A stretch of DNA of 64,000 bases from positions 659,382 to 723,381 of the forward strand of contig QEOQ01000670.1 of NCBI GenBank assembly GCA_010279815.1, in the 5' to 3' direction. The stretch comes from Brachionus plicatilis. Its lineage: Eukaryota > Rotifera > Eurotatoria > Ploima > Brachionidae. Within the stretch, counting starts at the first letter, position 1. The number at the start of each line of letters is the position of its first letter. The notes beneath the pieces are model-generated. The model searched no databases and had not been told where the DNA came from. It worked only from the letters and a program-made list of their open reading frames with translations. This document shows positions 63,740 through 64,000 of this stretch, piece after piece. The translations under genes and the position numbers were made by a program.

Positions 63740-64000
63740 TTTATTCAATAACTTTAAATAAAGTTTGTAAAGAAAAAATCTATTAAAAATGCAAAGTTTA
63801 ATTTTAATTGTTTAGTCCTAAGTAAATAATTAAAAAAAAAAATTTTTTTCTGTAAATTCAAAAAATGAGAAATATAAAAAAGAATAGTATATTAGTACAT
63901 AATTAATATAAAGAATTAAAATGTCTTAAAACGAAATAAAAAATTATAAAATTTATCCAAATATGTTTCAATCAAATTTTTCAGTGTTAATTGGCCGTCA

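Overview
The window is eukaryotic and very AT-rich. It carries spliced bilaterian genes with tiny GT-AG introns (about 45-90 bp) separated by long AT-rich spacers. Gene content (Van Gogh, SPARC, listerin, SIRT6, TARG1/OARD1, UBC9, TTC5, exocyst EXOC8, sphingosine-1-phosphate lyase, neuropeptide GPCR, nuclear receptor) fits an animal. The composition and intron size suggest a small spiralian, possibly a monogonont rotifer such as Brachionus; that assignment is inference. Where genes are spliced I rebuilt exons from splice sites, phase and family similarity; exon coordinates are given in the entries.

Layout. 0-9 kb: two tandem STMC6/Shisa-like small membrane proteins (-), a B-box-like/coiled-coil/BTB protein (-), a tiny possible spliced ORF (-), Van Gogh (-) divergent from phosphomevalonate kinase (+), SPARC (-). 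9-12.4 kb: spacer with a tRNA-like/SINE trace. 12.4-16.3 kb: a satellite block of about 170-bp monomers, arranged in its right part as a four-monomer higher-order repeat of about 680 bp, invaded by a LINE and a 211-bp MITE-like element. 16.8-17.9 kb: an unusually GC-rich BEN-domain gene at the edge of the satellite. 18-20 kb: foldback elements and a C2H2 finger fragment. 20.6-31.5 kb: S1P lyase (-), EXOC8 and CREBL2-like bZIP (+), a LINE 3' end, a divergent nuclear receptor (+), a neuropeptide GPCR (-). 36-49.7 kb: triple-RRM protein (+), UBC9 (-), S1 protease (+), listerin (+), TTC5 (+). 51-54.4 kb: membrane-anchored S1 protease (-), SIRT6 (-), OARD1/TARG1 (-). 54-64 kb: LINE debris, a secreted FN3-like protein (-), a small coiled-coil protein (-), two copies of a hAT-type MITE, and the 3' exon of a proline-rich protein (-).

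Relationships. Most genes are unrelated housekeeping or signalling genes. The exception is OARD1 directly followed, on the same strand and 151 bp away, by SIRT6: one makes ADP-ribose products (O-acetyl-ADP-ribose, mono-ADP-ribosyl protein) and the other hydrolyses them. Close head-to-tail pairs (OARD1/SIRT6, protease/listerin, EXOC8/bZIP) leave room for operon-like processing, which is untested. The most striking non-genic structures are the higher-order satellite, the two hAT MITEs with matching 8-bp target duplications, and the compact structured element next to an (AAT)n tract near 59.7 kb.
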